DNA of 9,283 nucleotides from an uncultured Chitinophagales bacterium (GCA_946886475.1 CAMPIQ010000143.1:1-9283); one strand, 5' to 3'; shown: positions 1 through 6,705, counted from the stretch's first letter. A program made the numbers and translations. The notes: generated by a model from the letters alone, not told the origin.

Positions 1-40
1 TTTATCCTCTTTTAACCTCTTTATCCTCTTTTAACCTCTT
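1..40. repeat. 19-bp tandem direct repeat at the left edge
   Basis: The unit TTTATCCTCTTTTAACCTC occurs twice back to back without a mismatch, plus two further bases. Each unit itself looks like two related halves (TTTATCCTC and TTTTAACCTC). It lies downstream of the terminator of the minus-strand PorP gene and is cut by the window edge, so the true copy number is unknown. No coding role is visible. Confidence 0.75.
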
Positions 41-44
41 AGCT

Positions 45-73
45 AAAAAAAGCCTCCCGAGGAATCGGAAGGC
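45..73 (-). terminator. Intrinsic terminator of the T9SS cargo-porP unit
   Basis: Read on the minus strand, GCCTTCCGA and TCGGGAGGC form a 9-bp stem with one G-T pair around a TTCC loop. Seven T residues follow at once. It sits 23 bp beyond the stop codon of the PorP/SprF gene, which is the usual arrangement for a Rho-independent terminator. Confidence 0.88.
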
Positions 74-96
74 GACATATGGCAAGCAAGTGTTCT

Positions 97-996
97 CTAT
101 CTGATAAATTCGTAACGGAGCATGATCTCGTGACCATTAGAACCCCCATCATAAATACTAAGGGGGGAGGAATATATATCGAATGAATACCCGACGCTGA
201 ATTTTTCTTTTATCCTTACTCCAGCAGAGATCAACCATGCCTGGTGTGCTCTCCAGGTAAGCCCATACCAGAACAAATTATTATGTTCAACCCTGGCACC
301 GCCCTGTATTTCAAGTGGTGCGTTTGGAAGATAGATCAATAAAAGATTTGGAACTATCCTGGTTCCGTTATCAATATCCCATGCGTAATTTCCATGAAAA
401 TAATAATGTCTGTACAATTTCGCTTCCTCAGAAGGGTTTCCTGTGCCTTCATAAAGTTTAAGTTTCGACTGTACCAGTTGTTTTACTGACGCTCCTATTT
501 GAAATTTTTTAGATGTATAGGCCAAGCCAAATCCTGCATCTCCCTTAAACCTGTTTTCATTTCCCATAATTACCGGATCATTGGCCCCCAGTGATTCCTG
601 AAGTTTAGACCTGTCGTAAGAGAACTGCTGAACACTTGCTTCCAGACCTAAAGAAAACACTGCTTCTTTCTTTAATGGGATGTGATAAGCAAAGGCCGCC
701 TGTAATCCATTTCTTGAAAGTGGTCCAGTTACATCATTAAACAAAAGTGCACCAAGCCCTATCTTAGATTTATTTAAATAAGTGTTGCCGAATAATAACC
801 CTGTTTGAGGTGCCCCTGGCATTCCACTCCATTGAGTACGGAACAATCCTCCTAAAACCCCATGTTTCTGACTTCCTGCTGTTGCCGGATTATGTAAAAC
901 GCCATGCATATCAAAAAAACTGGAAGCCGGCAACTGCTGTCCGTAAGAAACAATCACGGCAAAAAGAAAAATCACAAGTATCTGTATCCTTTTCAT
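97..996 (-). CDS. PorP/SprF family type IX secretion outer-membrane protein
   Basis: This 299-residue protein belongs to the PorP/SprF family of Bacteroidota outer-membrane beta-barrel proteins, which work with the type IX secretion system. SprF is the member needed for surface delivery of the adhesin SprB. Visible features are a signal peptide (about residues 1-19, hydrophobic LVIFLFAVIVSYG, then QQ), the family motif NPATAG at 36-41, RTQWSGMPGAPQT at 53-65, and GLGALLFNDVTGPLSRNG at 80-97. Alternating beta strands rich in aromatics and glycine follow, ending in an aromatic-containing strand (MLRYEFIR). The start ATG is clear because the signal peptide begins there. The gene lies 14 bp behind the T9SS cargo gene and is surely co-transcribed with it, which suggests that it anchors or exports that cargo. 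The family has many paralogs per genome, so a symbol such as sprF or porP is not justified. Confidence 0.92.
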   Translation of the reverse strand: MKRIQILVIFLFAVIVSYGQQLPASSFFDMHGVLHNPATAGSQKHGVLGGLFRTQWSGMPGAPQTGLLFGNTYLNKSKIGLGALLFNDVTGPLSRNGLQAAFAYHIPLKKEAVFSLGLEASVQQFSYDRSKLQESLGANDPVIMGNENRFKGDAGFGLAYTSKKFQIGASVKQLVQSKLKLYEGTGNPSEEAKLYRHYYFHGNYAWDIDNGTRIVPNLLLIYLPNAPLEIQGGARVEHNNLFWYGLTWRAHQAWLISAGVRIKEKFSVGYSFDIYSSPLSIYDGGSNGHEIMLRYEFIR

Positions 997-1010
997 AACA
1001 GTTGTTTAGA

Positions 1011-3023
1011 TTATCTCAATATGGTCACATTCCCTTTCCGGTACACTTTTTTCCCGTTCACCAGTTCATAGGTTACAATATAGTAATAGGTTCCATCGGC
1101 AAGTGCCTTTCCTTTATAAGTGCCATCCCAGTTATTGGAATAGCTGGCATCTTCAAAAACCCTGGCACCATAGCGGTTAAAAATATCTACCCTGGCGGAT
1201 TTAAAACAATTGTTATTTGTGATAAGCCAGCGGTCATTGATACCATCGCCATTGGGAGAAAATGCATTCATGGGTTCCCCGCAGGCAAGAACAGTAACCA
1301 GCACATCATCTGAAGAAGCACAACCCTGCGCTGTTGATGCAGTAAGGGTGTATGTGGTAGTTTGCAATGGAGAGGCAAAAGGCCTGAGGATGTTTGATGC
1401 ACTAAGGCCGGTTGATGGACTCCACAGCAGGGTACTGCCGGTGGCGGCGGTTGCCATCAGCTGTACCTGATCTCCCAGAATAACGTTCAGGTCAGGACCG
1501 GCATTAGCCTGGGGTCCCGGAAAAACGCTTACGGAGATGGTATCTTTAACCTGACAACTGCCCTGATTAGCCGTAATAATATACCGGGCTGAGAGATTAC
1601 CCGTTGTGATGGTAGGCTGCAGCATGTTTACAGAAGATACGCCTGCTGAGGGTGTCCATGTGAAAGATGTAGCATTGGATGTAACACGAGGCACAAAAGA
1701 GGCGCCTATGCAAACAGAAGTATCTGATGGCAGGGCGGTAACGGTTAGGTTATTTTCAAGGCTGATGGTGGTCTGCGTAATAACAGCGCAACCACCGCCG
1801 GCGCCCTGAACGGCAACCGTATAATTTCCGGGAGTAACATTATTGAACACATTTGATGTTTGAAGTGTTCCGCCATTCAAACTATATTCAAATGTTCCAC
1901 CCAGGTTACTCGTTACGTTGGCAGTAATCATACCGCCACCCGAACAAGTTGCATTCTGGGTAACAACGTCTAAAACCGGGGTTGGTCTTTTTATAAATAC
2001 GGTATCATCAAAACTTACATCAAGCGAAGGGTCGTTACATACCCCATAAGTAACCCTTAAAACATAGGCCGTGCTGTCCTCGGTTGGGCAAACATTTGGA
2101 AAATTAAGGTCAAGCATGCCCGGAGCACCTGAAATTGTATCTCCCTGCGCTACCACGTTTCCGTTTACCAGCAACACGGCATTCTTAAATCTTGGCGATG
2201 CACTATTTGGAGTAAAGCGATAGGCCTCGTTCATATTATCAGAGCCCCACATGGTAGCATTCCTGCCCGCAGCGGCAACAGCCCTTGTACGGGTTTCATC
2301 CTGCACGCCTAGTATGGCAAGTCCGTCATTCCAATCCACACATACCGGCTTATCCTTTATATAAACCTCAATGATGCCGGTACTTTCATAAATCACCATC
2401 TGGTGTGTTCCATAAGCACTTCCGCAGTCTGTAGCATAATAGCGAACGGCGTTATAACTACCAATGAACCTACGTTTTGGAGCAGTGCCTTCTACTCTCC
2501 ATTCTATTTTACGGCTGGTTGGATCAGGATTGTTTGAAACCGATGGATTGATATCATGATAGGGTCCAAAAATGGATGCCCTGGCAAATAAATTCAGATT
2601 TGATGGATCCCCATATGGAATGGGTGTGGTGGCATCAATAACATAACCACTTGCATTCCCCGCCCTCGTACTGTCAAAACTGATTATTGAATTGGAACCC
2701 ATAACCAGTGTGGGATAAGTAATTCCATAAAAGCAAAAAGGAAATCCTATTGAAATTTTCTCACTCCAGGTATCATCTGTATACACGGAACTTACTTCAT
2801 TACCTGTGGGGGTGGTATAGGCATAAGGCAGATATGGAATGCTTGTAATTAAATAATCATTGGTTTGTTTGATATGAGGCACCGAAGCGGTAATGGTAGT
2901 GCAGGTAGTTCCACATGGCAGGGTTACATTTCTTTCAGGAATCGAAAAAACGGTGATCGGGTTTTGGGACCATGAATGAATAAAGAAAAATAAAAATGGA
3001 AAGAATAATACTTTACATCTCAT
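1011..3023 (-). CDS. Secreted protein with T9SS type B (gliding-motility-associated) C-terminal sorting domain
   Basis: This is a 670-residue exported surface protein. Residues 1-20 form a signal peptide (MRCK, then an F/L-rich core, then SWSQ). Residues about 80-275 form a beta-rich globular domain of the kind often found at the N-terminus of such cargo (GFPFCFYG near 93, GVQDETRTRAVAAAGRN near 239-255). Residues about 359-420 resemble a SprB-type repeat (CSGGG...YSLNGG...FNNVTPGNYTVAVQ...GC). About 425-500 and 503-579 look like PKD/Ig-like beta sandwiches. Residues 585-670 are the type B sorting domain, with FSPNGDGINDRW, DIFNRYGARVFE, WDGTYKGKALADGTYYY and a final strand. In this class the C-terminal domain directs passage through the T9SS. 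The binding target cannot be read from the sequence. It is the first gene of a two-gene unit with the PorP/SprF gene, a common genomic pairing. Confidence 0.93.
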   Translation of the reverse strand: MRCKVLFFPFLFFFIHSWSQNPITVFSIPERNVTLPCGTTCTTITASVPHIKQTNDYLITSIPYLPYAYTTPTGNEVSSVYTDDTWSEKISIGFPFCFYGITYPTLVMGSNSIISFDSTRAGNASGYVIDATTPIPYGDPSNLNLFARASIFGPYHDINPSVSNNPDPTSRKIEWRVEGTAPKRRFIGSYNAVRYYATDCGSAYGTHQMVIYESTGIIEVYIKDKPVCVDWNDGLAILGVQDETRTRAVAAAGRNATMWGSDNMNEAYRFTPNSASPRFKNAVLLVNGNVVAQGDTISGAPGMLDLNFPNVCPTEDSTAYVLRVTYGVCNDPSLDVSFDDTVFIKRPTPVLDVVTQNATCSGGGMITANVTSNLGGTFEYSLNGGTLQTSNVFNNVTPGNYTVAVQGAGGGCAVITQTTISLENNLTVTALPSDTSVCIGASFVPRVTSNATSFTWTPSAGVSSVNMLQPTITTGNLSARYIITANQGSCQVKDTISVSVFPGPQANAGPDLNVILGDQVQLMATAATGSTLLWSPSTGLSASNILRPFASPLQTTTYTLTASTAQGCASSDDVLVTVLACGEPMNAFSPNGDGINDRWLITNNNCFKSARVDIFNRYGARVFEDASYSNNWDGTYKGKALADGTYYYIVTYELVNGKKVYRKGNVTILR

Positions 3024-3141
3024 AAGCAGTGTATTAAATCGAAGTCCTTAGAAAATGGGGGGTATCAATGGCTTTTTTCAGGAAGAGGAAATTACACTGA
3101 CCACATTCTCACATTGCCAAACAGTGTGTCAAAGTATAGAC

Positions 3142-3149
3142 CAAACCTA
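3142..3149 (-). promoter_or_regulatory. Candidate -7 element for the T9SS cargo-porP unit
   Basis: The minus strand reads TAGGTTTG, a full match to the Bacteroidota -7 consensus TAnnTTTG, about 118 bp before the cargo start codon. No clear TTTG is seen at the expected -33 position, where the sequence is A-rich. The call therefore rests on the -7 match alone. Confidence 0.35.
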
Positions 3150-3247
3150 AGATATTTTTAAACACAGTTTTTAAATTTTTAACTAATAATTCAACATAGA
3201 TTCATTTAGAACTTTGTTCTCCTGCTCATTTTACATATCGAAACCCT

Positions 3248-3255
3248 TACCTTTG
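3248..3255 (+). promoter_or_regulatory. Candidate -7 element for tRNA-Leu (and possibly tig)
   Basis: TACCTTTG matches TAnnTTTG fully and lies about 73 bp before the tRNA 5' end. A TTTG occurs at 3213-3216, but it is 31 bp away, more than the roughly 20 bp expected, so the -33 part is weak. Transcription from here could run through the tRNA into tig, since no terminator with a T-run lies between them. Confidence 0.4.
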
Positions 3256-3328
3256 CCAACCCAAAAAAGAGCAGAAGAAAGAAACCGGGAGCAAACGCTC
3301 TTCAATCTTCCGACCTACTCTGATAAAT

Positions 3329-3410
3329 GCGGGTGTGGCGAAATTGGTAGACGTATCAGACTTAGGATCTGACGCCGCGAGGCATGGGGGTTCGAGTCCC
3401 TCCACCCGCA
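3329..3410 (+). tRNA. tRNA-Leu, anticodon UAG
   Basis: The 82-nt cloverleaf can be folded by eye. The acceptor arms are GCGGGTG (3329-3335) and CACCCGC (3403-3409), with discriminator A at 3410. The D-arm region contains TTGGTAGACG. The anticodon stem is TCAGA/TCTGA around the loop CTTAGGA, with the anticodon TAG at 3363-3365. A long variable arm (CGCCGCGAGGCATG) marks a class II tRNA, as expected for leucine. The T-arm carries TTCGAGT. The 3' CCA is not encoded (CAGG follows) and must be added by nucleotidyltransferase. It reads CUA and other CUN leucine codons. Confidence 0.97.
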
Positions 3411-3423
3411 CAGGACGAATAAT

Positions 3424-3474
3424 GAACAAGGAACAAGGAATGATGAACACTTCAACCTTCCTTGTTCCTTGTTC
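3424..3474. repeat. Perfect 17-bp inverted repeat between tRNA-Leu and tig
   Basis: GAACAAGGAACAAGGAA (3424-3440) and its exact reverse complement (3458-3474) flank a 17-nt loop. The loop can pair a little further through TGAA/TTCA. Each arm is a double GAACAAG word. No T-run follows, so this is not a standard terminator. It begins 14 nt after the tRNA and ends 21 nt before the tig start codon, so in RNA it would be a stable hairpin in the tig leader. Confidence 0.85.
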
Positions 3475-3495
3475 GATATTCTTAAATCATTCACC

Positions 3496-4866
3496 ATGGC
3501 TACAGTTATCCAACAGGACGTTGCTCCACTTCATAAACACCTTAGTGTTACCATTAACAAAGAAGATTACCTGCCAACATTTGAAAAATCCCTGAAAGAA
3601 TATAGCAGGAAAGCTAATATTCCGGGTTTCAGGAAGGGAATGGTTCCGGCCGGACTCATCAAAAAAATGTACGGCAATTCATTGTTTGTTGATGAAGTTT
3701 TGAAAACAGTTGACAAAGAAGTTTTTCAGTTCCTGGAAACTGAAAAGCTTGACATCTTTGCACAGCCACTTCCCGTTGATATGAAACTGGACCAGCTGGA
3801 TGTGAACAATCCCAATAACTATACTTTCACCTTTGAAGTGGGGATGAAACCTGAATTCCAGTTGCCTGATCTCTCAAAAGAAAAGATCAAAAGATACAAG
3901 GTTGAAGTTGCTGATGACATGATCAATGAAGAAGTGGAAAGGCTCCGAAGCCGTTACGGGAACATGACCGAACCCGGAGCAGTAACCGGTGATGATAATG
4001 TTTTGAATGTTACATTCATTGAAACAGATGCTTCCGGCAATGAAATTGAAAACGGGATACGCAAAGACAACTCTCTACTTGTAAAATATTTCAAAGAAAA
4101 TTTCCGTGCTAACCTGTTGGGGAAAAAAAATGAAGATGTGATCCTACTTCAGCTGGAAGAGGCATTTGAAGGCAAGGAAGCGGAATGGGTGTTAAACGAC
4201 CTGGGTATTGATTCTCCAACCGGCAGGCATTTTAAAATGCTGATCACCAAAGTTGGAATGGTTGAACCCAGAGAACTGAATGAAGAATTTTTTTCACAGT
4301 TGTTTCCAAATGGAGAGGTTAAAACTGAGGAGGAGTTTCGTAAACGTTTAGCCGAAGAACTGCAAAAGCAATGGAATGCGGAAAGCAGCAATCAGTTGCA
4401 GCATTCCTTGTACCACGTATTGCTTGATCATACCCAGATTGATTTCCCGAACGATTTCCTGAAACGTTGGGTTAAAACACAGGGTGAGAACAAGGAAGCA
4501 AAAACGGATGCGGAAGTAGAAAGCGAATTTCCAAATTTTCTGAACCAGTTGAAATGGAGCCTCATCACAGAAAAAATTGCACAACAAAACCAGATAGAGG
4601 TTCATCCTGATGAATTGCGGCAGTTTGCCAAACAACAATTGCTTGGATATATGGGCATGCAAACCCTTGATGAAGAACAGCAATGGGTAAAGGATTATAT
4701 TGACCGTATGATGAAGGACAGAAAATATGTTGAGGATGCTTATAACAGAATGCAGACCCAGAAGATCTTTGACTGGGCGGAATCTAATGTAAATGCGGAT
4801 GAAGTACCGGTGAGCAAAGAGGAATTTATCAAAATGAATGAAGCGCATCAGCATACGCATCATTAG
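3496..4866 (+). CDS. tig: Trigger factor (ribosome-associated chaperone)
   Basis: Trigger factor binds the ribosome at the exit tunnel and shields nascent chains. With the ATG at 3496 the product has 456 residues, slightly longer than the 432 of E. coli. A TTG at 3469 would add nine residues, but it lies inside the inverted-repeat arm and the added residues do not look like family sequence, so ATG is preferred. The N-terminal ribosome-binding domain carries the signature loop GFRKGMVP at 44-51, followed by LIKKMYG. Residues about 160-255 occupy the place of the FKBP-type prolyl isomerase domain but lack its usual PGFE and LAGK-like motifs, so isomerase activity is doubtful. Residues about 260-456 form the helical substrate-binding cradle and end in a histidine-rich tail (HQHTHH). 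It heads the tig-clpP-clpP-clpX block, with a terminator after it. Confidence 0.95.
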   Translation: MATVIQQDVAPLHKHLSVTINKEDYLPTFEKSLKEYSRKANIPGFRKGMVPAGLIKKMYGNSLFVDEVLKTVDKEVFQFLETEKLDIFAQPLPVDMKLDQLDVNNPNNYTFTFEVGMKPEFQLPDLSKEKIKRYKVEVADDMINEEVERLRSRYGNMTEPGAVTGDDNVLNVTFIETDASGNEIENGIRKDNSLLVKYFKENFRANLLGKKNEDVILLQLEEAFEGKEAEWVLNDLGIDSPTGRHFKMLITKVGMVEPRELNEEFFSQLFPNGEVKTEEEFRKRLAEELQKQWNAESSNQLQHSLYHVLLDHTQIDFPNDFLKRWVKTQGENKEAKTDAEVESEFPNFLNQLKWSLITEKIAQQNQIEVHPDELRQFAKQQLLGYMGMQTLDEEQQWVKDYIDRMMKDRKYVEDAYNRMQTQKIFDWAESNVNADEVPVSKEEFIKMNEAHQHTHH

Positions 4867-4871
4867 CTACC

Positions 4872-5018
4872 AGTCATTAGCCGCTGGCCTGGTCGTTTAC
4901 ATTCATAACTTCTTATAAATACAATAAAAAAAGACTGAATATTTCAGTCTTTTTTTATTGCATCCTGGGGAACTTTAGCAAGGCTGGAATAGTGGCCACT
5001 GGCCATTGGCTAACGACC
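4872..5018. repeat. Imperfect inverted pair of GGCCATTGGC-type repeats flanking the tig terminator
   Basis: The word at 4872-4889 and the reverse complement of 5001-5018 (GGCCATTGGCTAACGACC) agree at 14 of 18 positions. They flank the tig terminator symmetrically in the tig-clpP1 gap. The right side also contains the 10-bp palindrome AGTGGCCACT (4991-5000). Related words occur at 6513-6536 and 8980-9005, which suggests a small dispersed intergenic repeat family. Confidence 0.55.
4922..4960. terminator. Bidirectional intrinsic terminator after tig
   Basis: The two sides form a perfect 18-bp stem around a 3-nt TAT loop. Its core is GACTGAA/TTCAGTC, flanked by seven A residues on the left and seven T residues on the right. 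The A and T runs make it active in principle on either strand. It lies 56 bp after the tig stop and should separate tig transcription from clpP1. Confidence 0.9.
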
Positions 5019-5069
5019 TTTGGCTTTTGTCCGTCTGGCAAAATGTCTGCTTTTTCGCTGCGCACGGTA

Positions 5070-5096
5070 TTTGATACCTTACAATCCATTAATTTG
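5070..5096 (+). promoter_or_regulatory. Candidate promoter of the clpP1-clpP2 unit
   Basis: TTTG (5070-5073) is followed after 15 bp by TTAATTTG (5089-5096), close to the Bacteroidota pattern TTTG-N(about 17-21)-TAnnTTTG, with a short spacer and one -7 mismatch. It lies 22 bp before the preferred clpP1 ATG. It shares the trailing TTTGC with the candidates at 3248 and 6698. The call is tentative. Confidence 0.35.
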
Positions 5097-5118
5097 CCTA
5101 AAATCTAATCAAGACGAT

Positions 5119-5820
5119 ATGAGTTTACAATCAGAATTTGAAAAATATGCCGTAAAGCACCGGGGAATATCAAGTAATACTTTGGACAGCTACGGCAAAT
5201 TTTCAGTAACAGCCCTTACTGCCAATGTAATTGAAGAAAGGCCAATGAACGTGGCCGTAATGGATGTATACAGCCGTTTGATGATGGACCGCATCATTTT
5301 TCTTGGTCACCCAATCAATGATGAAGTGGCCAATATTGTAACTGCCCAACTTTTGTTTCTTGACTCCACTGACCGAACCAGGGATATCAATATGTATGTG
5401 AACTCCCCTGGAGGCAGTGTGTATGCAGGGCTTGGTGTTTACGATACCATGCAGTATGTTTCACCCGACGTGGCCACCATTTGCATAGGTGTGGCGGCAT
5501 CAATGGGAAGTGTATTGCTTGCTGCAGGCACTACGGGTAAAAGAGCTGCACTCAAACACAGTCGCATTATGATGCACCAGCCCAGTGGCGCCATTGGCGG
5601 ACAGGCAACAGATATCGAAATCACAGTGAGGGAAATCAAAAAACTGAAACAGGAATTATACGAGATCGTTTGTCATCATTCCGGCCAGAATGTTGAAAAG
5701 GTTGGTGAAGATTTCCAGCGCGATTACTGGATGACCGCTGCTGAAGCAAAAGAATACGGACTGGTGGATGAAGTGTTGCTGGTGAATCCAAAAAAAGACA
5801 AAAAAGCTGAACCTAAATAA
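5119..5820 (+). CDS. clpP: ATP-dependent Clp protease proteolytic subunit, paralog 1
   Basis: ClpP is the serine peptidase that forms the tetradecameric chamber docked to ClpX. From the ATG at 5119 the product has 233 residues. An upstream TTG at 5020 would add 33 residues unlike the family, running across the candidate promoter and repeat, so it was rejected. The catalytic triad is complete: Ser128 in GVAASMG, His153 in RIMMHQPSG and Asp202 in QRDYWMTA. The substrate-binding stretch NSPGGSVYAGLGVYDTM and the core segment YSRLMMDRIIFLG are canonical. The N-terminal segment before residue 50 (FSVTALTANVIEERPMNVAVMDV) differs from the usual PMVIEQTSRGERS axial loop but fits the same place. The C-terminus is a lysine-rich tail (NPKKDKKAEPK). 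A second clpP follows after 20 bp, so the two are almost certainly one transcript. Confidence 0.95.
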   Translation: MSLQSEFEKYAVKHRGISSNTLDSYGKFSVTALTANVIEERPMNVAVMDVYSRLMMDRIIFLGHPINDEVANIVTAQLLFLDSTDRTRDINMYVNSPGGSVYAGLGVYDTMQYVSPDVATICIGVAASMGSVLLAAGTTGKRAALKHSRIMMHQPSGAIGGQATDIEITVREIKKLKQELYEIVCHHSGQNVEKVGEDFQRDYWMTAAEAKEYGLVDEVLLVNPKKDKKAEPK

Positions 5821-5840
5821 CTAATCAAAAGAAACGCAAG

Positions 5841-6512
5841 ATGAGTCTTAAAGAACAATTACACAGCCGTTATCATATCATGCAGCCTCAGGAACCAGGT
5901 GTTCCGGGCAATCCTGAGGAACCGGAAGAAGAAAAAGAAGAAAGGGCGGAAGTTGATACCCGGATGCTATACAAAAAACTGGAAAAATATTTTTATGAAA
6001 CCAGGAGCATTTATTTATGGGGCATAGTGGATGATAAATCTGCAAAGGATGTTGTAACCAAACTCATGTTACTGGAAGCGGATAATCCGGGTGAAGAGAT
6101 CAAATTTTTCATCAGCAGTCCTGGCGGTTCAGTAACCAGTGGAATGGTGATCTACGATACCATGCGCATGATCAAATCACCGGTTAGTACCATTTGCATG
6201 GGTCTTGCTGCTTCCATGGGCAGTATACTTTTAAGTGGTGGCGCTAAAGGAAGAAGATTTATTTACCCTCATGGTGAGGTCATGATCCATCAGCCTTCAC
6301 TGGGCGGTCATATTCAGGGTGTAAGTGCAGATATGGAGATCCATGCCGAACAGATCCTTCGCACAAAGGAAATGGGTGCCCGGATCCTGGCCGATAATAC
6401 GGGCCAAAGCATTGAACGCGTACGTAAGGATTTTGAACGTGATTACTGGATGGAAGCCCATCAGGCCATTGAGTATGGAATAGTTGATAAGATCATAGAG
6501 AAGTTGTATTGA
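5841..6512 (+). CDS. clpP: ATP-dependent Clp protease proteolytic subunit, paralog 2
   Basis: This is a second, diverged ClpP of 223 residues. The catalytic triad is intact: Ser125 in GLAASMGS, His150 in EVMIHQPS and Asp201 in ERDYWMEA. ISSPGGSVTSGMVIYDTM matches the substrate-binding stretch. It differs from the upstream copy at the N-terminus: residues about 15-38 are a proline/glutamate-rich acidic segment (PEEPEEEKEERAEVD), and YLWGIVDD replaces the usual IFLxGxIDD. Its C-terminus stops at IIEKLY without a tail. The ATG at 5841 is 20 bp after the previous stop. With both copies catalytic, a mixed ClpP1-ClpP2 barrel is a reasonable inference, though two separate homomeric barrels are also possible. 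In other bacteria with two ClpPs, both arrangements are known. Confidence 0.95.
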   Translation: MSLKEQLHSRYHIMQPQEPGVPGNPEEPEEEKEERAEVDTRMLYKKLEKYFYETRSIYLWGIVDDKSAKDVVTKLMLLEADNPGEEIKFFISSPGGSVTSGMVIYDTMRMIKSPVSTICMGLAASMGSILLSGGAKGRRFIYPHGEVMIHQPSLGGHIQGVSADMEIHAEQILRTKEMGARILADNTGQSIERVRKDFERDYWMEAHQAIEYGIVDKIIEKLY

Positions 6513-6535
6513 GCCATTGGCCTATAGCCAATGGC
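6513..6535. repeat. GCCATTGGC inverted repeat after clpP2
   Basis: GCCATTGGC (6513-6521) and GCCAATGGC (6527-6535) form a perfect 9-bp stem around CTATA, starting directly after the clpP2 stop codon. The following CCAAAGGCTGTTTT resembles the flank of the 5001-5025 copy in inverted form. There is only a short T-run, so it may act as an mRNA 3'-end hairpin rather than as a full terminator. Confidence 0.75.
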
Positions 6536-6679
6536 CAAAGGCTGTTTTACATATTTTAGCCGTCCTATGGACCAAAAGCTATTGCTCAGCCTGATTTTCA
6601 ACAGGTTAATTCAATCTCCTGCCTGTCCAAAAGAGGTTCTTAACCAAATAAATTCATATAATCCATATAATAAAACCAC

Positions 6680-6705
6680 ATCCCGAAGGGATTTTTCTAT
6701 TTTTG
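6680..6705 (+). promoter_or_regulatory. Overlapping hairpin/T-run and candidate clpX -7 element
   Basis: ATCCC-GAA-GGGAT (6680-6692) is a short stem-loop followed by TTTTTCTATTTTT, which resembles a weak intrinsic terminator. The same T-rich tail contains TATTTTTG (6698-6705), a full match to the Bacteroidota -7 element TAnnTTTG. This would place the clpX start site a few bases downstream, with a leader of roughly 50 nt. No clear TTTG is present at -33. The overlap would let clpP2 read-through end close to where clpX transcription begins. Confidence 0.45.

Larger units (their letters stand above)
3024..3328. other. Divergent intergenic region without a gene
   Basis: These 305 bp separate the minus-strand T9SS unit from tRNA-Leu. 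I see no convincing coding sequence. The stretch from about 3150 to 3200 is very A/T-rich. Candidate Bacteroidota -7 elements point both ways (minus strand 3142-3149, plus strand 3248-3255), so the region is best read as a two-way promoter region. Confidence 0.6.

Noticed and set aside
3247..3450. Open frame on the minus strand opposite tRNA-Leu
   Set aside because: It runs antisense through the tRNA and the inverted repeat. Such frames are a familiar artefact of tRNA genes and show no protein-like features.
3424..3474. Inverted repeat as a Rho-independent terminator of tRNA-Leu
   Set aside because: No T-run follows the right arm on the plus strand, and none precedes the left arm for the minus strand.
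3469..3495. TTG start that would lengthen trigger factor by nine residues
   Set aside because: It lies in the inverted-repeat arm. The ATG at 3496 gives a normal N-terminus.
4348..4863. 171-codon open frame on the minus strand inside tig
   Set aside because: It is entirely antisense to a well-supported gene, and its translation shows no recognisable motif.
5020..5118. TTG start that would lengthen ClpP1 by 33 residues
   Set aside because: The added residues do not resemble ClpP and cover the repeat and the candidate promoter. The ATG at 5119 fits the family.
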